From: Cylicocyclus nassatus
Lineage: Eukaryota; Nematoda; Chromadorea; Rhabditida; Strongylidae
DNA length: 64,000 bases
Reading direction: 5' to 3'
Assembly (NCBI GenBank): GCA_958299035.1
Contig: CATQJL010000112.1
Location: forward strand, 85,082,636-85,146,635
A program made the translations under genes and the position numbers. This document shows, piece after piece, positions 37,988 to 48,688 of this stretch. The notes under the pieces are model-generated. The model did no database searches. It worked only from the letters and a program-made list of their open reading frames with translations, and was not told where the DNA came from. Position 1 is the first letter of the stretch. Each line of letters begins with the position of its first letter.

Positions 37988-38500
37988 GCTCCCGGGCAGA
38001 CTTCACGCGATTTGATCGTCGCGACTGAATCGCGACGAGATAACTGTTACAACATCATTCCATGCCGATCAACTTGCATTCGGTTGTGGTACTTTTCCAG
38101 CCCGAAATTTTTGAATGTGAAATGAAAATGAATGGAAACCTTGGCGATTAGATCGCGACGATTAAAGGCAGCGGACAGGCAAAATGGACCCCTGTCAGAT
38201 TTTGGTAGTTTCCGGTAGTGGACCCCCCAAGTACACCGTAGCCCCAACCCCACATTCCAATTCATGCGCTAAGTCCTGAAAAAAGCGCTTCAAAACTCCA
38301 CCAGCCCCGCCCACTTGCATTGAGTGGGCGTTATTGGTAGAAGTTTGAAGCGCTTTTTTCAGGACTTAGCGCATCAATTGGAAGTTGGGGTTGGGGCTAC
38401 GGTGTACTTGGGGGGTCCACTACCCGAAACTACCAAAATCTGACAGGGGTACATTTTGCCTGTCCACTGCCTTTAAGTCGCGTGAAGTCTGTCCGGGGCC
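37988..38500. mobile_element. Harbinger-like MITE, family A, copy 3, itself interrupted
   Basis: Terminal repeats GCTCCCGGGCAGACTTCACG and (inverted) AAGTCTGTCCGGGGCC with TAA at 37985-37987 and 38501-38503. It closely matches the copy at 29831-30029, but a TTAA MITE (38162-38476) sits inside its right arm. Confidence 0.85.
38162..38476. mobile_element. TTAA-flanked MITE, copy 5, nested
   Basis: Exact TTAA at both ends (38162-38165, 38473-38476). Ends AGGCAGCGGACAGGCAAAAT and (inverted) ATTTTGCCTGTCCACTGCCT. Almost the whole element is a palindrome. Removing it with one TTAA restores the host MITE's reading GACGATTAAGTCGCG, close to the intact copy at 29831. Confidence 0.9.
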
Positions 38501-39060
38501 TAACGAAAAAATTGCCGTTTTCATTCCTAAGCCTATATCCAAACTTCTCGATTCTATATTCCTCTTCTAGTGGTTCCGATTTTCGCGTTGAAGTCGCCCA
38601 CATGTTTTAAAGGTCTCTTTGAGAACGACCTCTTTCACGCTCTCATAGGAAGCATCCATTCCCAGTACATCTGCTAATGTTGGAGGATAATAGTTGATGA
38701 TGCTGATGGTCTTGAAGCTGAGGTAGCGGATGCAGGACGGCCAGTCGAGGTGATAGAATCTCATGCGAGTTGACAGCTTGGACAATAGATTGATGGACAA
38801 CAAAGTCAATACCACTTTTCGTGAGATAATTTTTTGATGACGTCCCAACACTCAACTGTCGTACGTCCTTTTTTCTGGCCTTGGTTTCTGTAGAGCAACA
38901 AGTACTTGACAAGCTTTGCAGCATCGAGAAGAGTGTAAAGTTTGGCGCTCAATGAGATGCTCAGGCGTTGTGAGTGCGACATGAGACAGTCTTCATTACA
39001 TGTCAGCCCAGATGCCGTTTTTGCCCGAATCATTTGGCGCCCTGCAACCTGACGTCGAAT

Positions 39061-40020
39061 TTGCTACCACTCGGGGTTTAGGTATGAAAGCAGAATTTTT
39101 TTCAAATCTTGGAGGAGTAAATGACTTTTTCTCAACGAAACCAGTGCTCTTGCCTTCCTGAGGGGGGGATGGCCGATCCTGAGATGTGGACTAGGTTCCG
39201 CCAGCGTCCTATCTATAGCCAGACGGCGAACGATCTGGCGCGGTCCTCCTTTGCCATCCGGCAAGGTCGAAGGCAGGAAACGTCTAACTCCTTCACAGCT
39301 CTGAAGACTCTATTGTCAGAGAATACACTCGACTGTATCTATCTACAATTCAAACACTGTGTCACCCCCATTCTAGCTGTGCAGTTAATGGATTTCAAGG
39401 TCCTAAGGAATACGACCGGCCTCAAGCACCACCAATGCAGTGCGCTGGGCTTTGAGCCGCAGTTATGTTTATATTTTATTTATTTAATTATTTATCTACT
39501 CATAACCAACGGTCCACAATGCAAAAATCGTGATGATTTTTCATCAGTTGTGAATGTAAACGTGCTTCGGGATATCGCTCCTTTGATGACGAAGGTCTCC
39601 ATGACTTCTTGCCAGCTGCTAGCTCTTTCGAGTCCAATAGGTGACTACTCTCTTGACTTGAATCCTTCACCCTGGTTGTCTTGCTTCGAATGAACAACAT
39701 TATGTTTAGAATCTTTATTATATATATAGAAGGTAAAGGGATGGAAGGAAACCGCCGGTCACCCGATTAGGCACAACCTATCTGAAATAGTTGGGCACCG
39801 CTCAGTTGGAGATGAGAACTGTTGGGCCATCTTTTAGTCTGCGTTGACATTTCCAAAGATGGGGAGTTCGGTCTGGATTCGCTGAATCCGTCTTTGACTT
39901 CCGTACAAGGATCACCGGTAGACCAGCACGGTTTCTTCCATTGGATCCTCCTCTTCTATCCTTGATTGTTGGGGCAGGTAGAGCTAAAAGCTAGCTGACC
40001 AGCGATCATGGGAAGGTTGA
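39061..40020. other. unassigned, possibly retrotransposon-derived
   Basis: A 190-codon plus-strand open frame (39121-39693) and a 66-codon minus-strand frame (39064-39264) overlap. Neither shows a domain I recognise. Position next to the RTE fossil suggests transposon debris. Confidence 0.35.
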
Positions 40021-40021
40021 A

Positions 40022-40155
40022 GATGGGTAGGGGAACGAAATCCGCCAGTTTTAGCCCGCCTTCGCTAGCAACTGGTCCTTTTGCTATATTGCTGCATGTC
40101 ATTAGGACCAGCAGTCCGCGGGGGCGGTTCAAACTGGCGGTTCGTTCCCCTGCCC
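40022..40155. repeat. short foldback element
   Basis: GATGGGTAGGGGAACGAAAT with CGCCAGTTTTAGCCCGCC at the left is mirrored by GGCGGTTCAAACTGGCGG and TTCGTTCCCCTGCCCAT at the right, with a loop of about 60 bases. Confidence 0.75.
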
Positions 40156-40158
40156 ATT

Positions 40159-41069
40159 CTCAGACATTCGTGGTTAAGTTCCGCTGGTGAAAAAGTTGTA
40201 TCCCGACGGAATGAGTGCGGGACACAAGTAAAATGATTCGCGAGAAAACCGGGACTCCTGCATTTTATTCGGGATAATGCTGCGCGACACACGCGGTTGT
40301 CCTGAAATGTTTTCTACTGAGAAAACCTGGAGCTCTTGCGGGAGACCCGATAATGTCGCGATCCAATCACCGGCGGTACTCCCGCTCTAGGTTATCTAGA
40401 TTAGATCAATCTAGATAAGTTGAGGAGCATCATATCTCGTTCCCAGGAGTGGTTTGGACTTCTTCACCCCCTTGAGGGTGTGGGCCGATCCCTGCAGCAG
40501 TGCAACGCTGGGGCGACCCGTGATGAGGTGCGAGCAAGCCCGCAACCTCATCCGGTTCCAAAAATCAAATAACCTTAACGAGACTCATTCGAGACTCTAT
40601 CGAAGGTTAATTCGATAAGAACAGAAACTAAACTTTGATCTTAGCCAAAAGGCCGAGAAGCGATGCCTTACCGAGCTGGCAGCGGTGCCACCTCAGCCAG
40701 TGAGTCGGACTCATCGCGGGTCAGCTAGCGCTCACTATCTCACTGTTGAGAGCGCAGGGACAGGTGAACACACCTATGCTGCCAGTAGGTGAAAGGTGTT
40801 TTCTAGCATCAATACAGATCCGGATGTTTTGCATTTACTTTCTTAGAGCTCAAAAAGAAGCCCTAGAGGCGATATTCTCCCGTGTATAAAGCGTTAACTA
40901 AAGCAGTTATAGGTAAATTGAAAACAGTTCGCGTCTCCCGACTCCCGCTTCATTTTTACTGTCGGGATAATTTCGAAACTCGGGAGAATTCCGGGTGTCG
41001 CGCAAGACCACCGATTTTCTCGCGATTTCTCATTTTGTGGGCGGATCTCCTTAACCACGAATGTCTGAG
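40159..41069. repeat. inverted repeat framing the U2 locus
   Basis: A perfect 20-base repeat CTCAGACATTCGTGGTTAAG (40159-40178) recurs inverted at 41050-41069. Imperfect similarity continues inward (TCGCGAGAAAA near 40231 and 41013). The U2 sequence lies between. This may be a foldback transposon that carries U2, or simply flanking repeats. Confidence 0.7.
40480..40664 (-). ncRNA. U2 snRNA gene or close variant
   Basis: On the minus strand the sequence starts ATCGCTTCTCGGCCTTTTGG, the conserved U2 5' end, and continues through TCTGTTCTTATCG, a stem-loop II region, the Sm site GATTTTTGGAA and the stem III/IV region with GGCTTGCTCGCACC and CGTTGCACTGCTGC. Its length (about 185 nt) is normal for U2. 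The odd point is the branch-site pairing region. U2 normally has GUGUAGUAUC here; this copy has GTTTAGTTTC, changing both ends of the GUAGUA element. All other hallmarks are intact, so it is either a recent pseudogene or a variant U2. I did not identify a proximal sequence element upstream. Confidence 0.9.
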
Positions 41070-41100
41070 TTGAAGACGAAAGTAAGTCAAAAGCACCCGC

Positions 41101-41213
41101 CATACTTGATCCGCTTAGTCCACTTGATCCGCTTGATCCGCTTCGCTATTGGTCAGTTCACTGAAGTGACCAATGACGAAGCGGATCAAGCGGATCAAGC
41201 GGATCAAGTATGG
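41101..41213. mobile_element. GATCAAGCGG palindromic MITE, copy 1
   Basis: CATACTTGATCCGCTT at the left mirrors AAGCGGATCAAGTATG at the right. The arms consist of repeated CTTGATCCG units meeting at GCTATTGGTCAGTTCACTGA. Related elements are at 50736-50850 and 51486-51770. Confidence 0.75.
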
Positions 41214-41540
41214 GTTTGCCAAAGGTGTGCTTGCCTCAAAGGAATGGCGGTCCTGGCGCGACAGCTACAGTCGTCAACAATGGAGCACAGATTCCTTCAC
41301 AAGGCTGCAGGCTCAATTATTTGCCTGTAATGTTGTTTTTTTGTTAAAGTCTCCTTGCTTTACCCGTAGATGCGCTATACTTCGGATTGTTTGATTTGTA
41401 AACACACCATGGCCTTTCGATTTGTGTTTTTCATTTCTTTTGCGTTAGAATTCTGTGTTTATCATACGAGACGTATCTTACAGAATGTTTCGAAACTTAG
41501 CCTGATTTAACGGGGTTCTGATTCTAGCCGATATTGAAAA

Positions 41541-41552
41541 TGTGTGTTGCAG
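41541..41552 (+). promoter_or_regulatory. probable spliced-leader acceptor for dao-5
   Basis: TGTGTGTTGCAG ends at 41552, 24 bases before the start codon, with no donor seen upstream. This fits trans-splicing of the mRNA 5' end. Confidence 0.55.
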
Positions 41553-41576
41553 TAATCAGCTGGGTCCTCCAAAGCC

Positions 41577-44500
41577 ATGTCTTCCGACATATATGCAGAA
41601 TGTATGCTTTACAATGAAATACTGAAAAGAAACCCAAAGTCGATAAAGGGAGTGTTCAGTGCTTCGAAAATTGCCGAAATCAAGGAATTTGTAAGAAATT
41701 GGTAGCGTTATTGTTTTTCATTCAATTCTCATGTTTAGATTACCAATAACGTCGACATCCCGGCACTGAAAGAATGTGCAGAAGTTTACATCACTTCTCG
41801 AAAGCGGCCATCTTCAACTCCTAAAGGTCCAGCAGCTAAGAAAAAAGCACCTGCCGACAGCTCATCAGATTCTTCTTCAGACAACGAAGCTACAAAAAAG
41901 GCGGTGGTGAGGTTTTTGTGATTTTAAGCCTTTGTTTGCATTCTTATTCGTTTTTTCGTTTGTGCCGTTTGTCTTCTTTGCGAGTTGCGGAAGATTTTGT
42001 ATGTATACAACTCTTGATTTTGGCTGCTATCTATGGCTGCGCTTAGGTATTGTGCTATTTTTGTTTGTCATAACTAAGAAAATGCACTGCGAAATGCAGT
42101 CTTAGCAGAAATAAAATGGCTAGATAGATCAGGATACCGTTTCTTGTCTTCAAATTGTATGTGAAGGTACCCAATGGGAAGCCTGCTATAAATGGGCTAA
42201 AGCGGCAAGCCTCATCTGACTCATCATCATCGTCTGATTCGGACAGTGACAAACCCGCTGCTAAGAAATCACCAGTGAAGGTGAGTTTTTTCTGCTGATG
42301 AGTTGAGACGTCAAGCAATTATCCAGGCAGCAACACCTGTAGCGGCTACAGCAGCGTCAAAGAAGAAATCTTCGTCTTCAAGCTCAGATTCGGACTCGGA
42401 CGCGCAACCGGCAGTCAAGGTGAAGTCGTTTATGTTGGTAATATCAGTAGCATTGAGCTGGTTTTTGTAAAAGTGTCAATTGAAGCTGAATGTCTACAAA
42501 TTCTGATATCAATGATTCTCCTCTTAGCAAACAGCTCGCTGTTGTCCAGCGTCATCCAGTCTAATCTTTTATATGCAGAAAACTCCTGCAAAACCCGCTG
42601 CCAAGCAAACGGTCACTGCAAGTGCGCAAAAGAAGGCAGCATCATCGTCAAGTGACTCGGACTCAGATGAGGAAGACGCTGCTGGAAAGGTGCAGTTTCT
42701 TTAAAAAATCTTTGCGTATAAACACAACCGAGTTTTCAATTGAGTTTTTTTTCACAGTTGTTCGTCATCCATTACGCATTTTGAATGTGATCCATTCCAT
42801 TCCGGTCTTGTTTCTGTTCAAAAATTTCTGTCTCTATGAGAGGTTCAAATTTACAATGTTGTTACGCTCATGACCTCTTTGCATGAGGCTGGAACGCATT
42901 TTTTCCGCTCTCTAGTCGCTGAGTGCTTCTTTCATATTTTTTGCGATTCTTAGGTCTTGAAGTATTGGAGCTGCACTGCAAACAGCTAGCTAGAGGCCGC
43001 ATTCTTCAAGAATGTTGTTCGTACTGAATTTTATCGCTTCAACTTCTAGGGCCGCATGCACTAACCTCCCCGCTGGGGAGGGGATCGCAGCTTAAAAGAA
43101 AGCTTTATATTTCGAAACTCCAGATACCTGGATTTCACGTTGTGTACCTATCCGTAAGTATTCCTACTACCCTTTACTATAAACATGTTGAAGAGGAGCG
43201 AGAAGCTGTGCGAATCGCATTTTCCAGCTTTTGTATGATCCCTGATGATCCTCGGCGCTTTTCTTTGAAGTCATTTTCTTTCTCCGAACTTAACGAAAAC
43301 TTTCCAAAGCTGTACTGAACATCTAACACAACAGTGTTAAGCATATTGCTGATGAGAACAAATGAGTTTTTGAAAAGTGGAATTTTTCGGTAAACCTCAA
43401 ATTTCGACCTGTGGATCATCGAAAATTTCATGACTTCAAAACATCATTTGTTCTTATCACGAACATGCTTAGCACTGTCGGGTTGGATAATCTGCACAAC
43501 TTTGGAGGTTTTTCGTTAACTTCGGAGAAAGAAAAATGACTTTAAAGAAAAGCGCCGGGGATCATCAGGGATCATACGAAAGCTGGAAAATGTGGTTTGT
43601 ACAGCTTCTCGCTCCTGTCCAACATTTTCATAGTGAAGGATAGTAGGAATACTTACGGATAGGCACACATCGTGAAATCCAGGTATCTGGAGTTTCGAAA
43701 TATAAAGCTTTCTTTTAAGCTGCGATCCCCTCCCCGCGGGGATGTTAGTGCATGCGGCCCCTAATCATTCTTGCTTTTCTGTCTAGTCTCGATGATTTGT
43801 TGGCGCATTCCGATCAGCATAATCAAAGTAATCCATGAATGCTGTGAAGTCTTGCTCTTACCAGGTCACAGGGCTGCCTTGTTGTGCGCTAGCCTTATTT
43901 CTTCTTAATCTACTTTTGTCAATATCTATACAGTCAGAGCTTCTTCCAGAAAGCTCCTGCAAAACCAGTTTCTGCAAAATCGTCCTTGGCGAAACCTGGC
44001 CCCAAGCCAGTTGTCTTAGCTCAGAAGAAAGACTCCTCTTCGAGTGACTCCGATTCAGACGACGATGACGAACCGCAAGCTAAGGTGGTGAAGGTTCTAC
44101 ATAAAGTTATTTTCCTATAAATTAAGATGATGGCTCTCGCCTGCTAGACTATACTATAAAGCACATCATACTTGAAAAAGCATTTTAATTTTGTTTTTGT
44201 CAAATTCAGAAGCCTCCTATGAAGTCTGCTGTTCAAAAATTCGCTGTTCAAAAAACACCTATTACGAAGAAGAAGGAAAGTTCATCTAGCGATTCAGACT
44301 CCGACGACGAAGAATCTCCTAAGGTGCTGCTTTTTCGAAAGTCACATTTTTGATGAGATTCTACTTTTTATTATTGATATAATGTACAGAAGCCGGTCGT
44401 TAAAGTCATACCAAAACCTGCACCTACAACAGCCAAAAAAGCTGAAACATCCAGCAGCGATTCGGATTCTGATGATGAGCCGCCTGCAAAGGTAATAGCA

Positions 44501-47500
44501 CGCGTTTTTTTGTTTCACTAGCCCAGTCGTTTCTGGTTTCATTCTCATCTCTTGGATGAGCATATTCAGAAAGCTCCTGCTAAAGCTACAACTGCGCCAA
44601 AGCCATCTATCGCCGCTGCAAAAACGACATCATCTTCCAGTGATTCTGATACGGATGACGAAACAGCTGCAAAGGTATTCAATGCATACAGCTTATATCG
44701 TTCAATGCTGAAAGCGCAGTTTTTCCAGCCAACATTGCAAGCCAAGAAGCCAACACCAGCACAGAAGGCTACCCCTTCCACGCAGAAAAATGCTACTTCA
44801 TCATCATCCAGTGACTCTGATTCGGACGATGAAGCTCCTGCCAAGGTTACATATCATGGTTTTCTTTCGGCAGTAACAAAAGCTGACTTTTTTGTGCAGT
44901 GCCTTTCAAAAAATCCCTTTTTAGAAACCTGTTCCAAAGGTGGCTCTAGCTAAGGCAACACCACTTGCGAAAAAAGCCAAGTCTTCATCAAGTGATTCGG
45001 ACTCGGATGAGAATAATGCCAAGGTTGGTTAGTCTTGCAGCTTTGTCGATTCATCGACTGAAAGTGTCTAACTGTATGTACTCAGAAAAAACCGGCTGCT
45101 GCTCCCGCAAAGAGCTCTACGAAGCCGCCTACGAAAGCTGAGAGTTCTTCGAGTGACTCAGATTCAGACGATGATGAGGCGGTGGCCAAGGTAGTCTCAT
45201 TGCTCTCACCGTTGTCTACTTGCTTGAATCATTCGCTCACCATTTCAGAAAGGGCCTGCCAAACCTGTTGTCAACTTGTCGGTTTCAAAACCTGCTGTCA
45301 AGTTGCCAGTTTCATCAGCAAAAAAGGCTTCCTCCTCTTCATCCAGTAGTTCGGATTCAGATTCGGATAAGACAAAGGTTTGTTGTAGCGCTTTATCGAA
45401 GAGAAAGGCATATAATTTGTAGAAAACTCCTGTAAAGACGGCAGCGTCGGTGAAGCCGGCCGTCTCATCTGCTAAAAAAGCAGCTTCATCATCAAGTGAT
45501 ACAGACTCCGAGGATAACTCAAAGGTTGTCTATCATGCAGCATACATCTCTATTTCAAAGTGGTTGATTTAGAGCATTCCTGCGAAATTGGTGCCTAAAG
45601 CAACATCCACACCGTTTGTTAAGAAGGCTTCAAGTTCGTCTAGCGACTCTGATTCCGAAGAAGAGAAAAAAACCAAAGTACTTACTGATTCGCTAGTTAT
45701 CCTACCTTCAAATGATTTTTCAGACACCAGCTAAGCCTACTGCGAAGCCCACTGCTTCTGCAGCAAAGAAAGAAGATTCCACTTCTAGTGATTCTGATTC
45801 GGACGATGAAAAGAAGAAGAAAGTTCCAGCAGTCAGTTTTCGGTATCATTTGGATGAATGGAAGTGGAAGTTATGATTATTTTGTAGAAAATCGCGGCAA
45901 AACCTGTCACTCCTATAAATACCAAGAAAGCTGCTTCATCGTCATCTAGCGATTCTGATTCCTCGGATGAGACAGCGAAGGTTTTTTCTTAATTTTTCTA
46001 TCAACTTAAATGCGAGCTCTCTTTTCAAGAAAACACCTGCCAAGCCAATAACGAAGTCTTTGACATCAGCAGCAAAGCCAACAACGAAGTCTTTAACGCC
46101 AGCGGCAAAGAAAAATGCTTCTTCGTCTAGCGACTCTGACTCGGATGACTCGGATGACCAAGCTGCTAAGGCAAGATTCACCTATGAATCTTTTCATTAA
46201 TGGGGGGGGGGGGGGGCAGAAAAATCAGTTATCCAAAAGTCAAACTATCAATTCAGAAAACTCCTCTGAAACCAGTTGCGAAGGTCACCCCAGCGAAGAC
46301 GCCATTGTCACTGGCGAAAACGACACCGGCAGCAAAGAAGGACTCCTCATCGTCCAGCAGCGATTCTGATTCTGATGAGCCTAAGGTTTTTTCTCTTCTT
46401 TCCATATCTTCTCACTTATTAGGCGTTCTTTAACGCTTATTTTTTCATTTTTGAAAGTTCATAGACATCATTGCATTCTAATCTTTTTCCATGTGCTTTC
46501 TCTTGTTCTGCATGCTGATATTTCTTTCAGAATGAATTTGATAATTCAGAAAACGGTTACACCAAAACCTGCGGCTAAAACAAAATCGGCTGCCACGACT
46601 CCAGCTGCTGTGAAAAAACCGGATACGTCTTCAAGCGATTCTGATTCTGATGCTAAGCCTCAAGCGAAGGTTTGCTTACATGCTATTTTATCTGACTAAG
46701 CACCCATCCTTTTGCATTCAGAAACCTCCACCAAAGGGTGCTCTGAAACCAAAAGCAATGGCAAAGAAGGCTTCATCATCATCCTCAAGTGATTCAGATT
46801 CAGAAGCAAAAGCTCAAAACAAGGTTGCTTACATCTTTTAAATGTGAACAAAATTGTCTATAGTCTGCTCTCTAAACTCGCCTTGCCTTATGGAAAGCTC
46901 TACGTTCTTGTCATCTCTTTTAATTACAGAACATATCTGCAAAAACTACGCCAAAAAGCGCCGGCTCAGCAGCTGCTAAAAGGGCGGCCTCATCTTCAAG
47001 TTCGAGTGACTCAAGTTCTGGGGAAGAGAATATCAACAAAGTAAGTTACTCCAAGCGATGTCAGATATCATCTATTTCGCTGATCTCAGTCGTCTACCAA
47101 GGAAACCTCTACAAAGCAGAAATCTCAAACAGTAACGCCGTCGTCTAAGAAAGCTGCTACTCAAAGTGATTCTGATGCGGAAAATGTGAAGGCAAGCGCA
47201 CCACACTTTATCGATAAAAAAATTTTGAGCATGAAAATGATATAGGGTAAACAGTCTGACAAACAAGATACCCAAATTGGGAAGCCGAACGGCACTGCAA
47301 AGACCTACCCAGTAAGTGGAGTTTGCAGCAATATTTCGAACGTGAAACTTGTGCCATATGCTTTAAAATTCATGTCAACTTTTACTTTTCATTCAATCGC
47401 TCATCTTCGAATTTTCTCATAGTTTTTCTTGACATCAGTTCAAAATGCAAATCTAGCGTTTAGCGTCAAAGGCTTGCCATCTTCGCATACATATTGTGAG

Positions 47501-48509
47501 CTATTTTAGAGAAAATCTAACGAGCCGTTTCGACGAGTAACAATCACAAAAGACTCTTTGAAGGACAAGTTCAAGGACAATTCATATAACCCCGTAAGTC
47601 TACAATATTTCATTTTTTATGACTACATTTGAAGTTTCACCTTTGTAGGGTAAGGTGCGACACATTCTTCATGTTTAAAGCCTTTTCTTCAAGCCCCAAA
47701 CTTTGACTTCTGTCCCTTCCTCCGCGGAAAGCTCCGAAACTGCTCTTTTGTCATAATGATGCGCTTTTTCGCAAAACATCAGCCGAAAGTCCAAAAAAGG
47801 TAAAGGTCAAAACAAGTATGTAAGTTATTAGCGCTAAACCGAACGCAGAACTGAGGCGCGTACACCGCAACTAAAGCCTCCCTTTAGCTATTTTTTGCTT
47901 CATAATTTGTTGAGAAGTACACTGTCGCGTCCGCATAACCAACTGAATACTCACAAATTTTAGTGAACATTCTGAGGGATTTTTTTTTGCGCTGGGCATC
48001 AATAGAAAGTTTTTATCTGTTAAGGCAAATAGGGCCTTCATAAGCCTGGAAGTTCGCAGTTGTTGTGAGAATTTTTTTAAACATTCATCGCATTCTATTA
48101 TGTCATGAAAGTGGTTTTTTCAATGATCATATCGTTCTATTTTGTAAGTTTTTTTTATTATAAAAAATTCAAAGCTAAATGTTACTTTTTCCATTGAATG
48201 GGAATCAGTGTAACCTGCATCGTTAAAAAGTTTTCTTCTATCTCATGGTTAAACATCAGTTCATTTTCAAATTTTGACACTGATGCTTTCTTTTAGTCTT
48301 TTGACCACTGGGGAGCGAAAGCACATGAAGCTCTAAGCAAAGTTCAAGGAAAAGGATTCCGACATGAAAAAACGAAAAAGAAGAAGGTGTGATTAATAAT
48401 TTTATCTGGGGATCTTTCTTACCGGTGAGCAACTCATTTTCAGGGCAGTTACGGCGGAGGACCAATAAATACATCTGTGAACTCTATAAAATTTTCTGAC
48501 AGTGATTAA
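41577..48509 (+). CDS. dao-5: Nopp140/NOLC1 nucleolar phosphoprotein (DAO-5-like)
   Basis: Twenty-seven exons join in frame to about 974 residues. Exons: 41577-41690, 41739-41906, 42167-42280, 42327-42419, 42579-42689, 43950-44084, 44210-44323, 44390-44491, 44570-44674, 44729-44845, 44925-45023, 45086-45190, 45249-45377, 45423-45524, 45573-45677, 45724-45831, 45888-45980, 46030-46170, 46257-46385, 46550-46669, 46722-46823, 46930-47040, 47090-47191, 47246-47311, 47510-47593, 48297-48386, 48444-48509. Exon 1 and the start of exon 2 give the LisH-like N terminus. Exons 3-23 each encode one unit: a Lys/Pro/Ala-rich stretch, then an acidic serine cluster (SSSSDSDSD), which is the casein kinase 2 pattern of Nopp140. 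Exons 25-27 give the conserved SRP40 C-terminal domain (PFRRV, FDHWG, GKGFRHEKTKKKKGSYGGG, SIKF). The family chaperones snoRNPs in nucleoli and Cajal bodies. All introns are phase 0. Ends of exons 2, 6 and 16 have in-frame alternatives. Confidence 0.9.
43049..43760. mobile_element. 712-bp foldback element in dao-5 intron 5
   Basis: Ends GGGCCGCATGCACTAACCTC and (inverted) ATGTTAGTGCATGCGGCCC, flanked by a 3-bp CTA at 43046-43048 and 43761-43763. The arms run about 340 bases each and are highly complementary, e.g. GCTTAAAAGAAAGC against GCTTTCTTTTAAGC. It lies within intron 5 (42690-43949), which is over a kilobase while most neighbours are 40-260 bases. Confidence 0.85.
46202..46216 (+). repeat. 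G15 tract within a short dao-5 intron
   Basis: Fifteen guanines sit in the 86-base intron 46171-46256, on the sense strand, ending in GGGCAG, which could be read as an alternative acceptor. The same intron has a GC rather than GT donor. Confidence 0.9.
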
Positions 48510-48688
48510 TTGCATTTAAGTGCTTTGTTTTATCTGCTGTTGTTTCCCTGTTACTTGAATTTGTGGATGTTATCTGTTACCATTTGTATAGGTTGACATA
48601 TTACAAAGATTGATGGATATTAGTGGTTGTTGTTTCGTTTTGAATGTGACAGTCTGTGGCACTCCTTGTTGTGCTGAATATTCATACA

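Larger units (their letters stand above)
37340..39060 (-). pseudogene. decayed RTE-class non-LTR retrotransposon
   Basis: Read on the minus strand in shifting frames, the segment gives pieces of an RTE endonuclease in the right order: DVRQL and [12 protein letters not shown] (about 38890-38800), [32 protein letters not shown] (about 38590-38560), then IDHILTN (about 37880) after an in-frame stop where glutamate is usual. The linker before the reverse transcriptase follows (AARRSL-like, KYRRDLGEYP, about 37480-37420). The reverse transcriptase itself is missing. Frameshifts and stops show it is dead. Two nested MITEs (37988-38500 and 38162-38476) interrupt it between VGDFNAKIG and IDHILTN. Confidence 0.85.

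Noticed and set aside
39121..39693. 190-codon open frame, the longest in the window
   Set aside because: No recognisable domain, no splice partners, overlaps another open frame on the other strand and lies beside dead transposon sequence.
44566..44844. 92-codon minus-strand frame opposite dao-5
   Set aside because: It is the mirror of the serine/aspartate repeat exons 9 and 10; the sense strand has the conserved protein and splice sites.
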